This document shows, piece after piece, positions 63,517 to 64,000 of a stretch of 64,000 nt of DNA; within the stretch, counting starts at the first letter, position 1, and every line of letters begins with the position of its first letter. The notes beneath the pieces are model-generated. The model saw nothing but the letters and a program-made list of their open reading frames with translations, was not told the origin of the DNA and searched no databases. This DNA comes from Clostridium porci. Its GTDB lineage: Bacteria > Bacillota > Clostridia > Lachnospirales > Lachnospiraceae. Where the stretch lies: assembly GCF_009696375.1 (NCBI RefSeq), contig NZ_VUMD01000011.1:1-64000 (forward strand), in the 5' to 3' direction. Made by a program: the position numbers and the translations under genes.

Positions 63517-64000
63517 ATGGTAAAATATGAAAATGTTGAAATTAGTTATGGAAAGTTTGTTGCCATTGAAAATTTAAACCTTGACATCAAGGAAGGCGAA
63601 TTCTTCACCTTCCTTGGCCCCAGTGGTTGTGGAAAAACAACCTCCTTAAGGGCGTTGGTTGGATTTTTAACGCCGTCAAAAGGAAAGGTTTTTGTTGGTG
63701 ACAGAGATGTGACCCATTTGCCGGTGGAAAAGAGAAATATAGGGATGGTATTTCAAAGCTATGCATTGTTTCCTACAATGACAGTCTATGAAAATATTGC
63801 ATTTGGAATGAAGGTAAAAAAATGTTCAAAGAACGCTATTGATAAAAAAATCCATGAAGTGTCAGAGAAAATAAAAATTACGAATGAACAATTAAAAAAG
63901 AATGTATCAGAGTTATCAGGAGGACAGCAGCAGCGGGTAGCTTTAGCAAGAGCGATTGTCTTGGAGCCTAAAATTTTATGTTTGGATGAACCTTTATCTA
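63517..64000 (+). CDS. ABC transporter ATP-binding protein (partial, runs off the end)
   Basis: From ATG at 63517 the frame stays open to the window edge for 161 codons. Walker A GPSGCGKTT, the Q-loop VFQSYALFP, signature LSGGQQQRVALARAI and the start of Walker B ILCLDEPLS are all present. It resembles the PotA/FbpC type, which pairs with the solute-binding protein just upstream. CAGGGAG precedes the ATG. Permease genes should follow beyond the window. Confidence 0.92.
   Translation, partial: MVKYENVEISYGKFVAIENLNLDIKEGEFFTFLGPSGCGKTTSLRALVGFLTPSKGKVFVGDRDVTHLPVEKRNIGMVFQSYALFPTMTVYENIAFGMKVKKCSKNAIDKKIHEVSEKIKITNEQLKKNVSELSGGQQQRVALARAIVLEPKILCLDEPLS

Overview
The window looks like chromosome of an anaerobic gut Firmicute, most likely a Lachnospiraceae/Clostridium-cluster member. 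Pointers are the 3' end of a 23S rRNA gene, strong AGGAGG-type ribosome binding sites, consensus TTGACA/TATAAT promoters, a CdaR-type regulator beside an MsmK/UgpC ATPase, DUF3798 and DUF5688 proteins, and an ftsE-ftsX-M23-S41 cluster. This assignment rests on family knowledge and reading only; no database was searched. No phage, transposase or CRISPR array is visible.

Layout. 0-0.3 kb: 23S rRNA end and tRNA-Gly. 0.9-6.4 kb: a four-gene CUT2-like ABC importer with a DUF3798 lipoprotein. 6.8-10.7 kb: aminotransferase, truA, a cation diffusion transporter and an ECF sigma factor. 10.7-16.3 kb: an ascorbate-type PTS operon with a transaldolase-like aldolase and a PRD regulator, bracketed by two identical tRNA-Gln genes. 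16.5-26 kb: acyl-ACP thioesterase, CvfB-like protein, YitT, MsmK/UgpC ATPase, CdaR-type regulator, then the cell-envelope set ftsE, ftsX, M23 hydrolase and S41 protease. 26.3-32.5 kb: a dehydrogenase remnant, uvrB, a choline-binding-repeat surface protein and feoAB. 32.5-36.4 kb: a DUF5688 protein, a 1.2-kb gene desert with a G12 tract, and a chemoreceptor. 36.7-48.2 kb: a glycan-utilisation locus with a ROK regulator, a DUF4838 protein, two binding-protein/permease ABC sets without ATPases, and a NagB-like protein. 48.4-59.7 kb: MarR and its partner, tRNA-Arg, queA, rluF-like, ligA, metA, acyP, a YihY protein and an intracellular-looking subtilase. 59.8-64 kb: an AT-richer block with a LacI regulator fused to a solute-binding domain, followed by an ABC operon that runs off the end.

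How the genes fit together. The two ATPase-less sugar transporters at 40-47 kb probably draw on the MsmK/UgpC ATPase at 19.3 kb. Their operons have look-alike promoters. The LacI-solute-binding fusion lies beside two near-perfect copies of a 12-bp palindrome, one covering the promoter of the downstream transporter, so a locally acting sensor-repressor is the simplest reading. A dispersed hairpin repeat (six copies, core CACGGTTCCAAG) sits after several genes and probably acts as a terminator.
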